Shown: piece after piece, positions 20,781 to 29,692 of the stretch
Layout: every line of letters begins with the position of its first letter
Position numbering within the stretch: the first letter of the stretch is position 1
Assembly (NCBI RefSeq): GCF_003353065.1
Contig: NZ_CP027806.1
Coordinates: forward strand, 2,624,501-2,688,500
DNA from: Cyclonatronum proteinivorum
GTDB taxonomy: Bacteria; Bacteroidota; Rhodothermia; Balneolales; Cyclonatronaceae
DNA length: 64,000 nt
Reading direction: 5' to 3'
Translations under genes and position numbers: made by a program
Notes under the pieces: model-generated
Databases searched by the model: none
What the model saw: the letters and a program-made list of their open reading frames with translations, nothing else
Told to the model about the DNA's origin: nothing

Positions 20781-21411
20781 GTGTTCCCGGGGTTGGCATC
20801 CGGGACTTTGGTATGTCGCCCTTTCATGGCTTGGTTAGGTTTTGGTGCATATTTTTGTCTCGATTTCTGTGCGGGGTGTTTTTTTTCTGTGGCGTCTGGA
20901 GTTGAATTCCGGTATCGCGGCTGTCACACCCCGGCCCGTCATCATTGGGGCCGTTATGAGCTTTTCAACTGTTTGTAGTTCTGAGGCGCTGGTTTGGCCT
21001 TTCCCGGGGCCACCCCTCTCGCAGAGGGGAGTTTGGGCTCTGTGGCGTTTCAGGACTTTGAAGCCAAAAAAACAATGTAAATACGGCCATAAAAGTATTG
21101 TTATCACAGCACTTCACAATTCCCCTCTTGAGAGGAGTGGCCCCTATATGAGTGTGATAGGGTTGATAAAACTTTATTGTTTTTGAACGTTTGCAACGGC
21201 CCAATGCCGGCGGGCCGGGGTGTGGGAGTGGTGGTCGAAGCCTGTGGGTTTCGGTGCAAGCTGATTGGGCGTGAATGGAAGGAGCGTGCGGGTGCGGCTT
21301 CGAGGGTAAATTACCAGCTGTATCCGTAATGCGCATGAAGGGTCGAAGGTTGCAGGCGTGATTTACGCCCGATGGTATGTCGCCCTTTCAGGGCTCTTAT
21401 TTTGGTGGGCC
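20781..21411 (+). repeat. tandem noncoding repeat unit 1 (~631 bp)
   Basis: Starts GTGTTCCCGGGGTTGGC and continues with 'GGTATGTCGCCCTTTCA' and 'GTTTGTAGTTCTGAGGC', then a reverse-oriented CCACCCCTCTCGCAGAGGGG palindrome (about 21006-21034) and a forward CCCCTCTTGAGAGG palindrome (about 21118-21145). It ends in 'GGGTCGAAGGTTGCAGGCG'. The same order recurs in units 2 and 3. The short frames it contains are not genes. Confidence 0.85.
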
Positions 21412-21808
21412 GTGTTCCCGGGGTTGGCACCCCGGGCTTTGGTATGTCGCCCTTTCAGGGCTTGGTTAGGTTTTGGTGCATATTTTTGTCTCGATCTCTG
21501 TGCAGGGTGTTTTTTTTCGTGGCGTAAAGAGGTGAATTCCGGTATCGCGGCGGTCACAACCCGACCCGTCACCATTGGGGCCGTTATGAGCTTTTCAACT
21601 GTTTGTAGTTCTGAGGCTCTGGTTCGGCCTTTCCCGGGGCCACCCCTCTCGCAGAGGGGAGTTTGACTTCGGGGTCTTTTCGGGACTCTGAACCAAAAAG
21701 AACGATGCAAATGGGGCCACAAAAGTAATTATACCACAGCACTTCACAATTCCCCTCTTGAGAGGGGTGGCCCCTATATGAGTTTGATAGGGTTGATGAA
21801 GCTTTATC

Positions 21809-21816
21809 GATTTAAA
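21809..21816. repeat. left 8-bp target duplication of IS66
   Basis: GATTTAAA immediately outside the left end, matching GATTTAAA at 24174-24181. Eight bases is the standard duplication of the IS66 family. Confidence 0.92.
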
Positions 21817-21825
21817 GTATCCGCG

Positions 21826-23337
21826 CTACGAACTACATGTTGCTTTAAAGTTCTGAGGGTACAAACTTGTCACTTCGTTGTACCTGGTGGTGCTGATATT
21901 TTGCAGGGTATGACGCAGCCATTTGTAGGGGTCAACCTGATGTTTTTTGCAAATGGCCAGTAAGGAGTAGATCATAGCCGCGCGTTGGGCAGCTTCGTGT
22001 GAACCAGCGAACAGGTAGTTTTTGCGCCCCAGTGCTACGGGGCGAATCACGTTCTCTACCGGGTTGTTGTCAATCTCCAGATGACCGTCCATCAGGTATT
22101 CGCACAGTTGATCCCACTGGTTGATGCAGTAGGCCAGGGCCCGACCAATGGCGCTTCTGGGCTGCACTTTTTTGTACTCCTGAGGGATCCACTTACCCAG
22201 TTCATTGATAACCGGAAGACTCTGTTCGAGCCGAAGCTTTTTGCGCTCAGCGGGGGTGAGCTGATTGGTTTGAGCCATGCGCTCTACGGCATACAGCTGT
22301 TGTAGCTGCGTCAAAACGTAGCCCGCCCGCGCGGCATCGTTGGTCAATGCCTTGTCAAACTTACGCCGCGCATGGGCCCAGCACCCCAAAGGAGTGATCC
22401 CCGGTGTGGCGCCTAAACGTTTATAAGCGGTGAAGCCGTCGGTTTGTAAATAGCCCCGGAATCCGTCAAGCATCTTCTCAGGCCCGGCCCGCTTGCGGGT
22501 AGGCTGGTATTCAAACAGTACACTACCGTTGATCGGGGCGTAATATACCCAGTACCAGCCTTGATGCGCGGCGCCTTTTTTGTTGGATTCCAGTACTTTT
22601 ATGCGGGTTTCATCTACCTGGAGGTAGCCTTGTGACTTGGTTTCGGCTACAAGGTGATCGTAGAGAATGGTCAGCTTCTCCAGGCCCTGACGTGTCCAGC
22701 CTTCGATGGTGGAACGGGCTATATCTACGCCCTGCCGCCGCAAGCGCTGCACCTGCCGGTATAAGGGCAGATGGTCAGCATATTTATCAATAAGAATGCT
22801 TGCCAGCAGCCCCGCGCCCGGAATACCCTTTTCGATAACCCGCTCGGGCAGTTCGCCAATATGGATTGGATTGGCTTCGGCGGACTTATCTGCATACTTG
22901 TAACGAATGTACCGGCGAATAAACAGGTATGCAGGCTTGAGATCGAGCTCTTCGGTCACTTCTTTGCCTATACATACCATCTCAGAGAGGTCACCTTCGG
23001 GGTAGATTTCCACCTCCTCTACGGGCAGGTGATCCGGCAGCTTCAGCCGTCCTTTGTGGTTCGGCCGTGCTGTTTTGGTGCGCACATAGCTGATTTTCTG
23101 TTCGTGGACCTCAGCTTGTTGAGCCTTGTGAGCGGGGTCGGGTTCAAAGGGAAGGGGCAGCTGGTTTTTGGGTAGCTCGAAGCGCTCGCTTTTTTGTCCA
23201 TGCAGCATGCGCTGTAATTGGGCAATCAGTTCGTCCTTGCGGGCGAGCTTTTCCTGCAGCACATCAGCGGTTTTCTGCAGCTTATTGGCGTGATCAATAA
23301 GCTGGGCTTTGGACATATTTTCGAGTGTTATTTGCAT
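21826..23337 (-). CDS. tnpC: IS66 transposase TnpC
   Basis: The 503-residue DDE transposase of the IS66 family. An N-terminal coiled coil ('DVLQEKLARKDELIAQLQRM') precedes the zinc-finger-like and central catalytic domains: 'YLQVDETRIKVLE' with the first Asp, 'LQTDGFTAYKRL' with the second Asp, and 'DNNPVENVIRPVALGRKNYL' with the Glu. It ends only 9 bp from the left end of the element, as is usual. Full length and apparently intact. Confidence 0.95.
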   Translation of the reverse strand: MQITLENMSKAQLIDHANKLQKTADVLQEKLARKDELIAQLQRMLHGQKSERFELPKNQLPLPFEPDPAHKAQQAEVHEQKISYVRTKTARPNHKGRLKLPDHLPVEEVEIYPEGDLSEMVCIGKEVTEELDLKPAYLFIRRYIRYKYADKSAEANPIHIGELPERVIEKGIPGAGLLASILIDKYADHLPLYRQVQRLRRQGVDIARSTIEGWTRQGLEKLTILYDHLVAETKSQGYLQVDETRIKVLESNKKGAAHQGWYWVYYAPINGSVLFEYQPTRKRAGPEKMLDGFRGYLQTDGFTAYKRLGATPGITPLGCWAHARRKFDKALTNDAARAGYVLTQLQQLYAVERMAQTNQLTPAERKKLRLEQSLPVINELGKWIPQEYKKVQPRSAIGRALAYCINQWDQLCEYLMDGHLEIDNNPVENVIRPVALGRKNYLFAGSHEAAQRAAMIYSLLAICKKHQVDPYKWLRHTLQNISTTRYNEVTSLYPQNFKATCSS

Positions 23338-23438
23338 CCAATAAGATAAGCAATAACATGCTCTTATACTACAAAAAAAAGAAGGCTTTTAATTGTTTTT
23401 TGCTTCTTATTTGTCTGACTTTTTCCGGCTTTAGTCTT

Positions 23439-23807
23439 TTAATTACCGGCCTGTTCTGGCTCATTTTTAAGCCGGTTGCACGGCAGCTTCCCGCTGTGTT
23501 CCACCTTGATCCCTTCAATCATCACCACCAGTTCGGGCCAGCGAATCCGCGTGGTGTCAGCCCCAAGGGCAGGTACGGCAAAGGTACCCTGTTCCAGCCG
23601 CTTGTAGTACAGTACATATCCGCCTGACTGCCATTGCAGCAACTTGATGAGAGTACGGCTGCGGTTGACGAAGACAAAGACGTCACCGGATGCGGGTTCA
23701 CGCCCCAGCTCGTTGCGAACAAGCCCGCTGAGTCCGTCAAAACTTTTGCGCATGTCACAGGCCTTGCGGTATAAATGGTAGGTATGGGTACTGTTGAGAC
23801 CAAACAT
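23439..23807 (-). CDS. tnpB: IS66 accessory protein TnpB
   Basis: A 122-residue IS66 Orf2 protein; 'RKSFDGLSGLVRNELGR', 'VFVFVNRSRTLIKLLQW' and 'GYVLYYKRLEQGTF' are the family hallmarks. It is needed with TnpA for efficient IS66 transposition, though its biochemistry is unclear. It starts 2 bp after tnpA stops, suggesting translational coupling. The C-terminal ~20 residues are variable. Confidence 0.94.
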   Translation of the reverse strand: MFGLNSTHTYHLYRKACDMRKSFDGLSGLVRNELGREPASGDVFVFVNRSRTLIKLLQWQSGGYVLYYKRLEQGTFAVPALGADTTRIRWPELVVMIEGIKVEHSGKLPCNRLKNEPEQAGN

Positions 23808-23809
23808 AG

Positions 23810-24106
23810 TTACCAGACCCGGATTAGTTTGCTAATGAAAGCCACATCCGCACCATCAACGCGAAGGCGTACCCCGTTGGGATAAGTCAGTTCGACCTGA
23901 CCGGCTTTCGGTGCAGGCCCGGCGGGTTCAACCTGCACGAACCCGCTATTATTAGTTTGTTGCTCCGCCTTATTTTTACGGGTCACCCAATAGCTGAAGG
24001 TGGATGTGGTAATCTGGTGCCGGTGGCAAAAGTTAGCCTGAAGTTCACCACTGGCACGCCACTGATCTACCAAGGCAAACATGCGTTGTTCTTTCGTTGT
24101 AGCCAT
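23810..24106 (-). CDS. tnpA: IS66 accessory protein TnpA
   Basis: A 98-residue IS66 Orf1 protein with a helix-turn-helix type N-terminus ('RMFALVDQWRASG ... FCHRHQITTSTFSYWVTR') and the usual C-terminal 'LTYPNGVRLRVDG'. It presumably binds the IS ends. It is the first gene of the tnpA-tnpB-tnpC transcript, starting 67 bp inside the right end. Confidence 0.92.
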   Translation of the reverse strand: MATTKEQRMFALVDQWRASGELQANFCHRHQITTSTFSYWVTRKNKAEQQTNNSGFVQVEPAGPAPKAGQVELTYPNGVRLRVDGADVAFISKLIRVW

Positions 24107-24173
24107 AATTTTTTTGGCGCAAGCTACAAAACCAAAACTATGCAGATAAAGATGCAGTTGGTGGGATGCTTAC

Positions 24174-24181
24174 GATTTAAA
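24174..24181. repeat. right 8-bp target duplication of IS66
   Basis: GATTTAAA, identical to 21809-21816. Confidence 0.92.
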
Positions 24182-24371
24182 ACCATCTCTACGCCCCAAT
24201 GCCGGCGGGCCGGGGTGTGGGAGTGGTTGATGAATGGAAGGAGCGGTGCGGGTGCGGCTTCGAGGGTAAATTACCGTCTGTATCCGTAATGCGCATGAAG
24301 GGTCGAAGGTTGCAGGCGTGATTTACGTCCGATGGTATGACGCCCTTTTAGGGCTCTTATTTTGGTGGGCC

Positions 24372-24735
24372 GTGTTCCCGGGGTTGGCACCCCGGGCTTT
24401 GGTATGTCGCCCTTTCAGGGCTTGGTTTGGAGATGGCACATATTTTTTGCACTGATCTCTCTGCAGTTTTTTTTTCGTGGCGTTAGGAGTTGAATTCTGG
24501 TATTGGGGTGGTCACACCCCGGCCCGTCATCATTGGGGCCTTTTTTATTTTTTCAACTGTTTGTAGTTCAGATGCGCTGACTTGACATTTCCCGGGGCCA
24601 CCCCTCTCGCAGAGGGGAGTTTGGCTCACTGGCGTTTCAGAAATTTGAACCAAAAAAAACAATGCAAATAAGACCCCGAAAGTATTATTAACACTGCACT
24701 TCCAAACTCCCTCTCGCAGAGGGGAGTTTTGGCTT
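24372..24735 (+). repeat. tandem noncoding repeat unit 3 (partial)
   Basis: Begins GTGTTCCCGGGGTTGGC like units 1 and 2 and keeps the reverse palindrome CCACCCCTCTCGCAGAGGGG (about 24594-24622). The second palindrome (about 24704-24731) reads CTCCCTCTCGCAGAGGGGAG, so the right half of the unit has diverged. The repeat then fades into unique DNA. Confidence 0.8.
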
Positions 24736-25060
24736 CGTGGCGTTAATGGGTCAGCTTCGGAGTTTTTTTCTGGTTTTTTGAAGCTGGATTTAACTCATAC
24801 TGATTATCCTGAGAATCTTACAAATCCTGTTAAAAAACCGTGAGCTGGTTTGGGGGCCGGTTTTGTCGTGTGTGAAAAAAAAGCAACGCATTGATCTTCG
24901 CTTTGGGGTGTTTAATCTATGACAGAGGCATTGATGTTCTCTGAGTTTTACCCAAAAAAATACGTGGCTTCCGTTTTACTGCGGTCGCGGGTTGTTGGGC
25001 TGTATGGTTTTTATAAGGTGCGAAGAACAGGGCTTGCAGGTTGTGCTGCTGCGTTTGGTT
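24736..25060. other. intergenic, downstream of hybrid histidine kinase
   Basis: No supported gene. The open frame starting at 24919 on the plus strand runs into the opposite strand of the kinase gene and looks like its shadow. Confidence 0.5.
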
Positions 25061-27316
25061 TTATTGGGCGGGTTTTTCGTGGGGCTGGGGCTGGAGATGC
25101 CGGTTGATGGTTTTGCTGAAGCGGGTGGGGTCAATGGGTTTGGTGAGGAAATCGTCCATGCCGGCATTGAGGCAGTTGACCTGATCTTCTTTGAGGGCGC
25201 CGGCGGTGAGGGCGATGATGGGGACGTGTCTGATTGCGGCGGATTCCTGTTCGTCTATGCGGATGGCGCGGGTTGCGGAAATGCCATCGCGTTCAGGCAT
25301 TTGTACGTCCATTAATATGAGGTCGGGCTGGTGCCTGGTGTTCTGCGCGATGGCTTCTTCCCCGTTTTTGGCCTGAATCAGGGTCGCGTTGGGGTAGTTC
25401 TTTTTGAGGAGGGCAGAAATCATGTGCATGTTCATGGCATTGTCTTCGGCGATGAGAATCTTTGCAGCAATATCGGATCCCTTTTTCTCCTGCCCGCTTT
25501 TGTGTTCGGTCTCTGACGGAGCAAGCTGACCGTTGTCACGGCCTTTGGCCCTGAGCTCGGCGAAACGGTTCCAAAGCAAGGTGGCTTTGAGGGGTTTGGT
25601 CATTCGGGCATAGACCTGATACTGCCGGGAGAATTTCCCAATGGCGATCTCATCAGAAGAGGAGTGCAGGAGGATGACCGGCAGGGTATCCGGGCCAAGG
25701 TTCAGCTGTGTGCGGATACGGCGGATGGTCTCAAGCCCGTCCATTTCGGGCATGTGGTAGTCGCAAATCAACAGGTCAAAGTGATCAGCCCCGGATTCGA
25801 GTTCTTTCAGGGTTTCCGCGCCGGAACGGCAGCTTGTAACCTGTATGCCGTTTCGGATTAGAAGGTTTTCCAAAATGGTCAGGTTGTTGGCATTGTCATC
25901 CGTAATGAGCACGTGCCGGATATGACTGATATCATCCGGACTGAGCTGATTACCGTTTTCGGTTCGCGTTGTAATTTCGAATGAAAAGACGCTTCCTTTA
26001 CCCTCTTCGCTCTGCATGTGAATGCTGCTGCCCATTTTGTGTGCAATCATCTGCGAGATAGCCAATCCCAGACCTGAGCCGCCGTACTTGCGGGTTGTAG
26101 AGATATCAGCCTGAGAAAAGTGACGGAACAGCTTTTTCTGATTTTCTTCACTGATGCCAATGCCGGTATCTCTGATTTCAAAACGGAGTCGGCTTTGTAC
26201 GTCGTCCAGAGGCGTGCAGCTTACATGGAGTTCAATCTCACCTGCTTCGGTGAATTTAACCGCATTCCCCAATAAGTTGGCCAAAATCTGCTTAAGTCGG
26301 ACAGGATCCGTCCAGGCATATCTCGGGATGTTTTTTCCTACGTTGAGGAGGACTTCCAGCCTTTTTTTGTCGGCTGCAAACCGGATGATTTCAACGCTGT
26401 TTTCGATGAGCTCGATGATATCTGTCTTATTGGATTCCAGGCTCATCATACCGGCTTCAATTTTTGAGAAATCGAGGATATCGTTGATGATACCAAGCAG
26501 AATGTGGCCGGATATGTTGGCACTTTCCACATACTGCTTTTGCGCGTCGGAGAGCTCTGTTTCCTTCAGGAGATCCGTGAAGCCGATAACACCGTTTAGG
26601 GGCGTGCGGATTTCATGGCTCATGTTGGCCAGAAACTGTGACTTGGCCTTGCTTGCTGCGTCGGCCTGCTCTGTTGCGATGATGAGGCTTTCTTCCTGAC
26701 GACGGATTTTCCGGGTCAGAAATAAACCAATGACCGTAATGATGAGCGCGAAGGTGATGAGAAGCATATCTATCAGCCGTTGCCGTGCAATCAGCTTGTC
26801 ATTGCCTGCCTGATACATGCCGGTCACTACATCAAACTCATTCTTGAGCTGCATGGCAGAATGTACGATTGCCAGCACATATTCAGTCTGCTCAGGCGTA
26901 CGGAGAAGCTGTTCCGCATTTCTGATATACGCTGCAACATCCGGTTCAATCCGGCTCAGGTGTGCTTTGATCTCCGGTACGTGATTGGGGGCAACGCCCA
27001 GCTCAGGGTCTCCCTGTAAGAGGGCTGTCGCAAAGCGGCGGTAGACCTGCAACTCTGAGGTCAGAATTTCAGCGGCGTCAACGCTGAATCCGGCATTTCT
27101 TTCATTTACCGTGTAAGCGGCGTTAAGCTGCTGCGCGTAGTTGGCTATGAGCATGGTCCGCATGCGCTGCGAACCTGCCATGTTAATAGCTTCACTAAAG
27201 TAGGAGCGCTCCGGGCTGTTATACACGGAATATCCTATCCCAACCATAAAGGGCAGGAAGGACAGGACTAAAACCAGGAGATTTTTAGTGGCTACCGATT
27301 GTTTTTTACCTTTCAA
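25061..27316 (-). CDS. membrane hybrid histidine kinase with PilJ-type sensor and two receiver domains
   Basis: A 751-residue sensor. One N-terminal membrane helix ('NLLVLVLSFLPFMVGIGYSV'), then a PilJ/type-IV-pili-like extracytoplasmic domain ('INMAGSQRMRTMLIANYAQQ'), then a second helix ('DMLLITFALIITVIGLFL'). HisKA carries 'FLANMSHEIRTPLNGVIGF' and the ATPase 'GSGLGLAISQMIA'. Two receivers follow: 'HVLITDDNANNLTILENL'/'LLICDYHMPEMDGLE' and 'ILIAEDNAMNMHMI'/'LILMDVQMPERDGI'. There is no output or HPt domain, so the signal must pass to a separate HPt or regulator. It appears monocistronic. The input ligand is unknown; the PilJ-N family includes nitrate-type sensors. Confidence 0.9.
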   Translation of the reverse strand: MKGKKQSVATKNLLVLVLSFLPFMVGIGYSVYNSPERSYFSEAINMAGSQRMRTMLIANYAQQLNAAYTVNERNAGFSVDAAEILTSELQVYRRFATALLQGDPELGVAPNHVPEIKAHLSRIEPDVAAYIRNAEQLLRTPEQTEYVLAIVHSAMQLKNEFDVVTGMYQAGNDKLIARQRLIDMLLITFALIITVIGLFLTRKIRRQEESLIIATEQADAASKAKSQFLANMSHEIRTPLNGVIGFTDLLKETELSDAQKQYVESANISGHILLGIINDILDFSKIEAGMMSLESNKTDIIELIENSVEIIRFAADKKRLEVLLNVGKNIPRYAWTDPVRLKQILANLLGNAVKFTEAGEIELHVSCTPLDDVQSRLRFEIRDTGIGISEENQKKLFRHFSQADISTTRKYGGSGLGLAISQMIAHKMGSSIHMQSEEGKGSVFSFEITTRTENGNQLSPDDISHIRHVLITDDNANNLTILENLLIRNGIQVTSCRSGAETLKELESGADHFDLLICDYHMPEMDGLETIRRIRTQLNLGPDTLPVILLHSSSDEIAIGKFSRQYQVYARMTKPLKATLLWNRFAELRAKGRDNGQLAPSETEHKSGQEKKGSDIAAKILIAEDNAMNMHMISALLKKNYPNATLIQAKNGEEAIAQNTRHQPDLILMDVQMPERDGISATRAIRIDEQESAAIRHVPIIALTAGALKEDQVNCLNAGMDDFLTKPIDPTRFSKTINRHLQPQPHEKPAQ

Positions 27317-27504
27317 ATCACCATCTCATTTGAGTTTCTCACAGGTCATTGAAGCTTATACAAAAATTTCTGAGACCAACGGCTGTGTAAGATGAGCTTA
27401 TAAAAAATCATTAATCTAATATACGTATTATAATATGATTTTTCGATATAAGCCACAGATTCCTATCGCTTTCTGATTCAGTCATTCCCCCTTCAAAAAG
27501 GCAA

Positions 27505-27541
27505 AAATAAAGCCGCACCTCAACAGCGTGCGGCTTTATTT
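27505..27541 (-). terminator. terminator of the M16 peptidase operon
   Basis: Perfect 14-bp stem AAATAAAGCCGCAC/GTGCGGCTTTATTT, 19 bp past the stop codon of the minus-strand peptidase gene. The T/A-rich flanks allow activity in both directions. Confidence 0.85.
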
Positions 27542-27559
27542 CGTTTGTTTTATAACTGT

Positions 27560-29677
27560 TTACTCAGCGCTGTGCGTTGTGAAGGTGAAGCTCGAAACTT
27601 CTTCACCATCCATGAGCTGACGCTGCACGCGTGCGGCCTGTATGCCGCTGCCACTCGTCCACTCTTCGAAGGTCATCACCATTTCTGCTTCTGCACCGAG
27701 CTGCGGCACGAACTCCATGTAGCTGAGTTGCACCGGCAGGGAGGTCTGCACATCAAGCTTGAGGGTGGTTTCGGACTCGGGGAGTACGAGCACGGCGACT
27801 TCGCGCCCGTTGATGGTTTCGGTGCCAGTGTAGGCCGCCTGTAGTTCGCCGGAAGCCGCTTTGTGGGAGAGTGTTACATAGTGCGTTTCGAGCATTCTGG
27901 CGTAAGAAGCCGCGGCTTCGGACGGCAGATTCTGACGCTGCCCCATAGCTTCCACGTAGGCGGCGCCGTTTTCGTAGCCGATGGTCTGCGATCCCATGGG
28001 CGTGTTGAGCACCTGAACCACGCTGTTGGTGCTGAAATTATAGCTGACATCCACATCGACCGTCATGCCGGGGGGCAGCTGACTTGACGCAAGGCTGCCT
28101 TCGTAGCTGAGGGTCTCGATGGAGGCGCCGTTCAGTACGGCTTCTGCCATGCGGCTGATCCACTGCTGACCCGCTTCGGTATCGCCGGAGACAACCGCGC
28201 GGGGCGCTGAAGCACCGGGACGCGGAATACTGATGTCGATTTCATTGACCGGACCAAAGCGCTCAAGCTGATCGCCAATCTCGTTCGGGTTTCCGACTAC
28301 GAGAATGTGCAGGGCTTCGGGACGCAGGTATTCGCGGGCTACGCGCTGAATGTCTTCGGTAGTCACAAGACGAACTTCTTCTACATACTGCTCAAAGGCG
28401 TCGAAGGGCAGGCCTACATAGGCGTTGTTGATCTGCTCGCTGAGTGCAGCGGAACGGCTGGAGTAGCGAAACGCAAGCGAGTTCAGGAAGCGCTCACGGG
28501 TTTCATCCAGCTCTTCCTGCGTTACCGGCTCATCCTGCAGGCGGCGGATTTCGTGAATGGTCGCTTCAATGGCGCGGGCCGTAGTTTCGCTCGCGGTGCT
28601 CAGGCCCGCAAAGAATTGTCCCTGAAACAGGGTGCCGCTGCCAAAGGAGCCGCCAACCGAGTAGGCAAGTCCCTGACGGGTGCGTACTTCCTGCAAAAGG
28701 CGGCCGGAAAATCCGCCGCTCAGCATTTGGTTCATCACCTGCAGGGCAGCATAGTCCGGATTGTCGCGGAAGCCGCCGATGTGCCCCATGCGGATAATGC
28801 TCTGATTCATTTCGGTGCGGGGCACGAAGTTGATAGAAGGTCCGTCGGTGTAGGCGACATCCGGGAAGTCGAAGGTATTCGGGCTACCCTGCTCGATTTC
28901 ACCAAAATAGCGCTCCAGAACCGGACGGATTTCTTCGGCAGAAAAATCGCCGGAAAGGCCGATCATAAGGTTGTTGGCGTTGATGGCCTGACGATGAAAA
29001 TCAACCAGATCTTCGCGGGAGATGTTGTTGAGATCGTCGTACTCCTGTACGCTGCTGAACACGCTGTTTCTGCCGTAGATCAGATGGCGGAATTCGCGGG
29101 TTGCAATGCCGGAAGGCTGATCGTTGCGGCGGCCGATCACGCTGCGGCGCTGCGTAAGCGCAAGGTCAAGCTTCTCCTGCGGGAAGGCCGGCTGCGTAAG
29201 CACTTCAATAAAAATGGGCAGCAATTCTTCAAAATCTTCCTTCAGCACGCTCATGCTTGCACTGCCGGAAGTGAGTCCGAACGACGTTTCAATGGAAGCC
29301 GCGCGGCTTTCGAGCATTTCATTCAGCTCGTCGCCGGGGAAATTAGGGGTACCGCCGGAGCGCATGACTTCCCCCGTAATGCTTGCCAAACCGACCTTAT
29401 CCCGCGGCTCCATCCAGGAACCGGCGCGGATTACGCTGCTCAGGTTTATCAAAGGCACTTCGTTGTCTTCCACAAGGAAAAAGGTAATGCCGTTAAATTC
29501 GAAGCTGTGTACTTCGGGCACAACAATGGGGTTGAGTTCCGGAAACACCAGGGTTTCGGGACGTTCAATAAACCGGAATTCCGGCTCCTCAGCTGTTTGT
29601 GACGGACCGGCACAACCAACAGCGAACAGGACCGCCGCGGTACCGGTAAAAAACAGGCTTTTAAAAAGGTTTCTCAT
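27560..29677 (-). CDS. M16-family metallopeptidase-like lipoprotein, zinc motif lost
   Basis: A 705-residue protein beginning with a lipoprotein signal ('FFTGTAAVLFAVGCAGPSQ', lipobox Cys at about residue 23). It has the two M16 halves ('FNGITFFLVEDNEVPLINLS' and 'YSVGGSFGSGTLFQGQF'), but the place of the zinc-binding HxxEH helix reads 'ASITGEVMRSGG', so it cannot bind zinc there. About 220 extra C-terminal residues follow the M16 part. It lies 15 bp downstream of an M16 gene with an intact motif. Bacterial two-chain M16B enzymes pair an active with an inactive subunit in exactly this way, so the two products probably form one periplasmic peptidase complex. Confidence 0.88.
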   Translation of the reverse strand: MRNLFKSLFFTGTAAVLFAVGCAGPSQTAEEPEFRFIERPETLVFPELNPIVVPEVHSFEFNGITFFLVEDNEVPLINLSSVIRAGSWMEPRDKVGLASITGEVMRSGGTPNFPGDELNEMLESRAASIETSFGLTSGSASMSVLKEDFEELLPIFIEVLTQPAFPQEKLDLALTQRRSVIGRRNDQPSGIATREFRHLIYGRNSVFSSVQEYDDLNNISREDLVDFHRQAINANNLMIGLSGDFSAEEIRPVLERYFGEIEQGSPNTFDFPDVAYTDGPSINFVPRTEMNQSIIRMGHIGGFRDNPDYAALQVMNQMLSGGFSGRLLQEVRTRQGLAYSVGGSFGSGTLFQGQFFAGLSTASETTARAIEATIHEIRRLQDEPVTQEELDETRERFLNSLAFRYSSRSAALSEQINNAYVGLPFDAFEQYVEEVRLVTTEDIQRVAREYLRPEALHILVVGNPNEIGDQLERFGPVNEIDISIPRPGASAPRAVVSGDTEAGQQWISRMAEAVLNGASIETLSYEGSLASSQLPPGMTVDVDVSYNFSTNSVVQVLNTPMGSQTIGYENGAAYVEAMGQRQNLPSEAAASYARMLETHYVTLSHKAASGELQAAYTGTETINGREVAVLVLPESETTLKLDVQTSLPVQLSYMEFVPQLGAEAEMVMTFEEWTSGSGIQAARVQRQLMDGEEVSSFTFTTHSAE

Positions 29678-29692
29678 GGGTACTTATCAATT

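Larger units (their letters stand above)
21817..24173 (-). mobile_element. complete IS66-family insertion sequence (2,357 bp)
   Basis: Ends GTATCCGCGCTACGAACTAC (left) and, reading inward from the right, GTAAGCATCCCACCAACTGC; these imperfect inverted repeats match at about 14 of 23 positions. It carries tnpA, tnpB and tnpC in that order on the minus strand, all open. The perfect 8-bp direct duplication shows a clean, fairly recent insertion into a tandem-repeat unit. Confidence 0.93.
21412..24371 (+). repeat. tandem noncoding repeat unit 2, interrupted by IS66
   Basis: Homologous to unit 1 throughout: palindromes at about 21636-21664 (reverse) and 21749-21774 (forward), then the IS66 element (21817-24173), then the rest of the unit from 'CCCCAATGCCGGCGGGCC' onwards. 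Removing the IS and one 8-bp duplication leaves a 595-bp unit. Confidence 0.85.

Noticed and set aside
21358-21722. Overlapping 102- and 119-residue frames on both strands in the tandem array
   Set aside because: Present only because the repeat lacks stop codons; both read through palindromes and match no protein family.
20781-24735. Possible CRISPR array
   Set aside because: The repeats are ~600 bp, not 25-45 bp, there are no regular spacers, and no cas genes are present.
24919-25107. 62-residue plus-strand frame at the end of the hybrid kinase
   Set aside because: Most of it is antisense to the kinase C-terminus; composition looks like a shadow.
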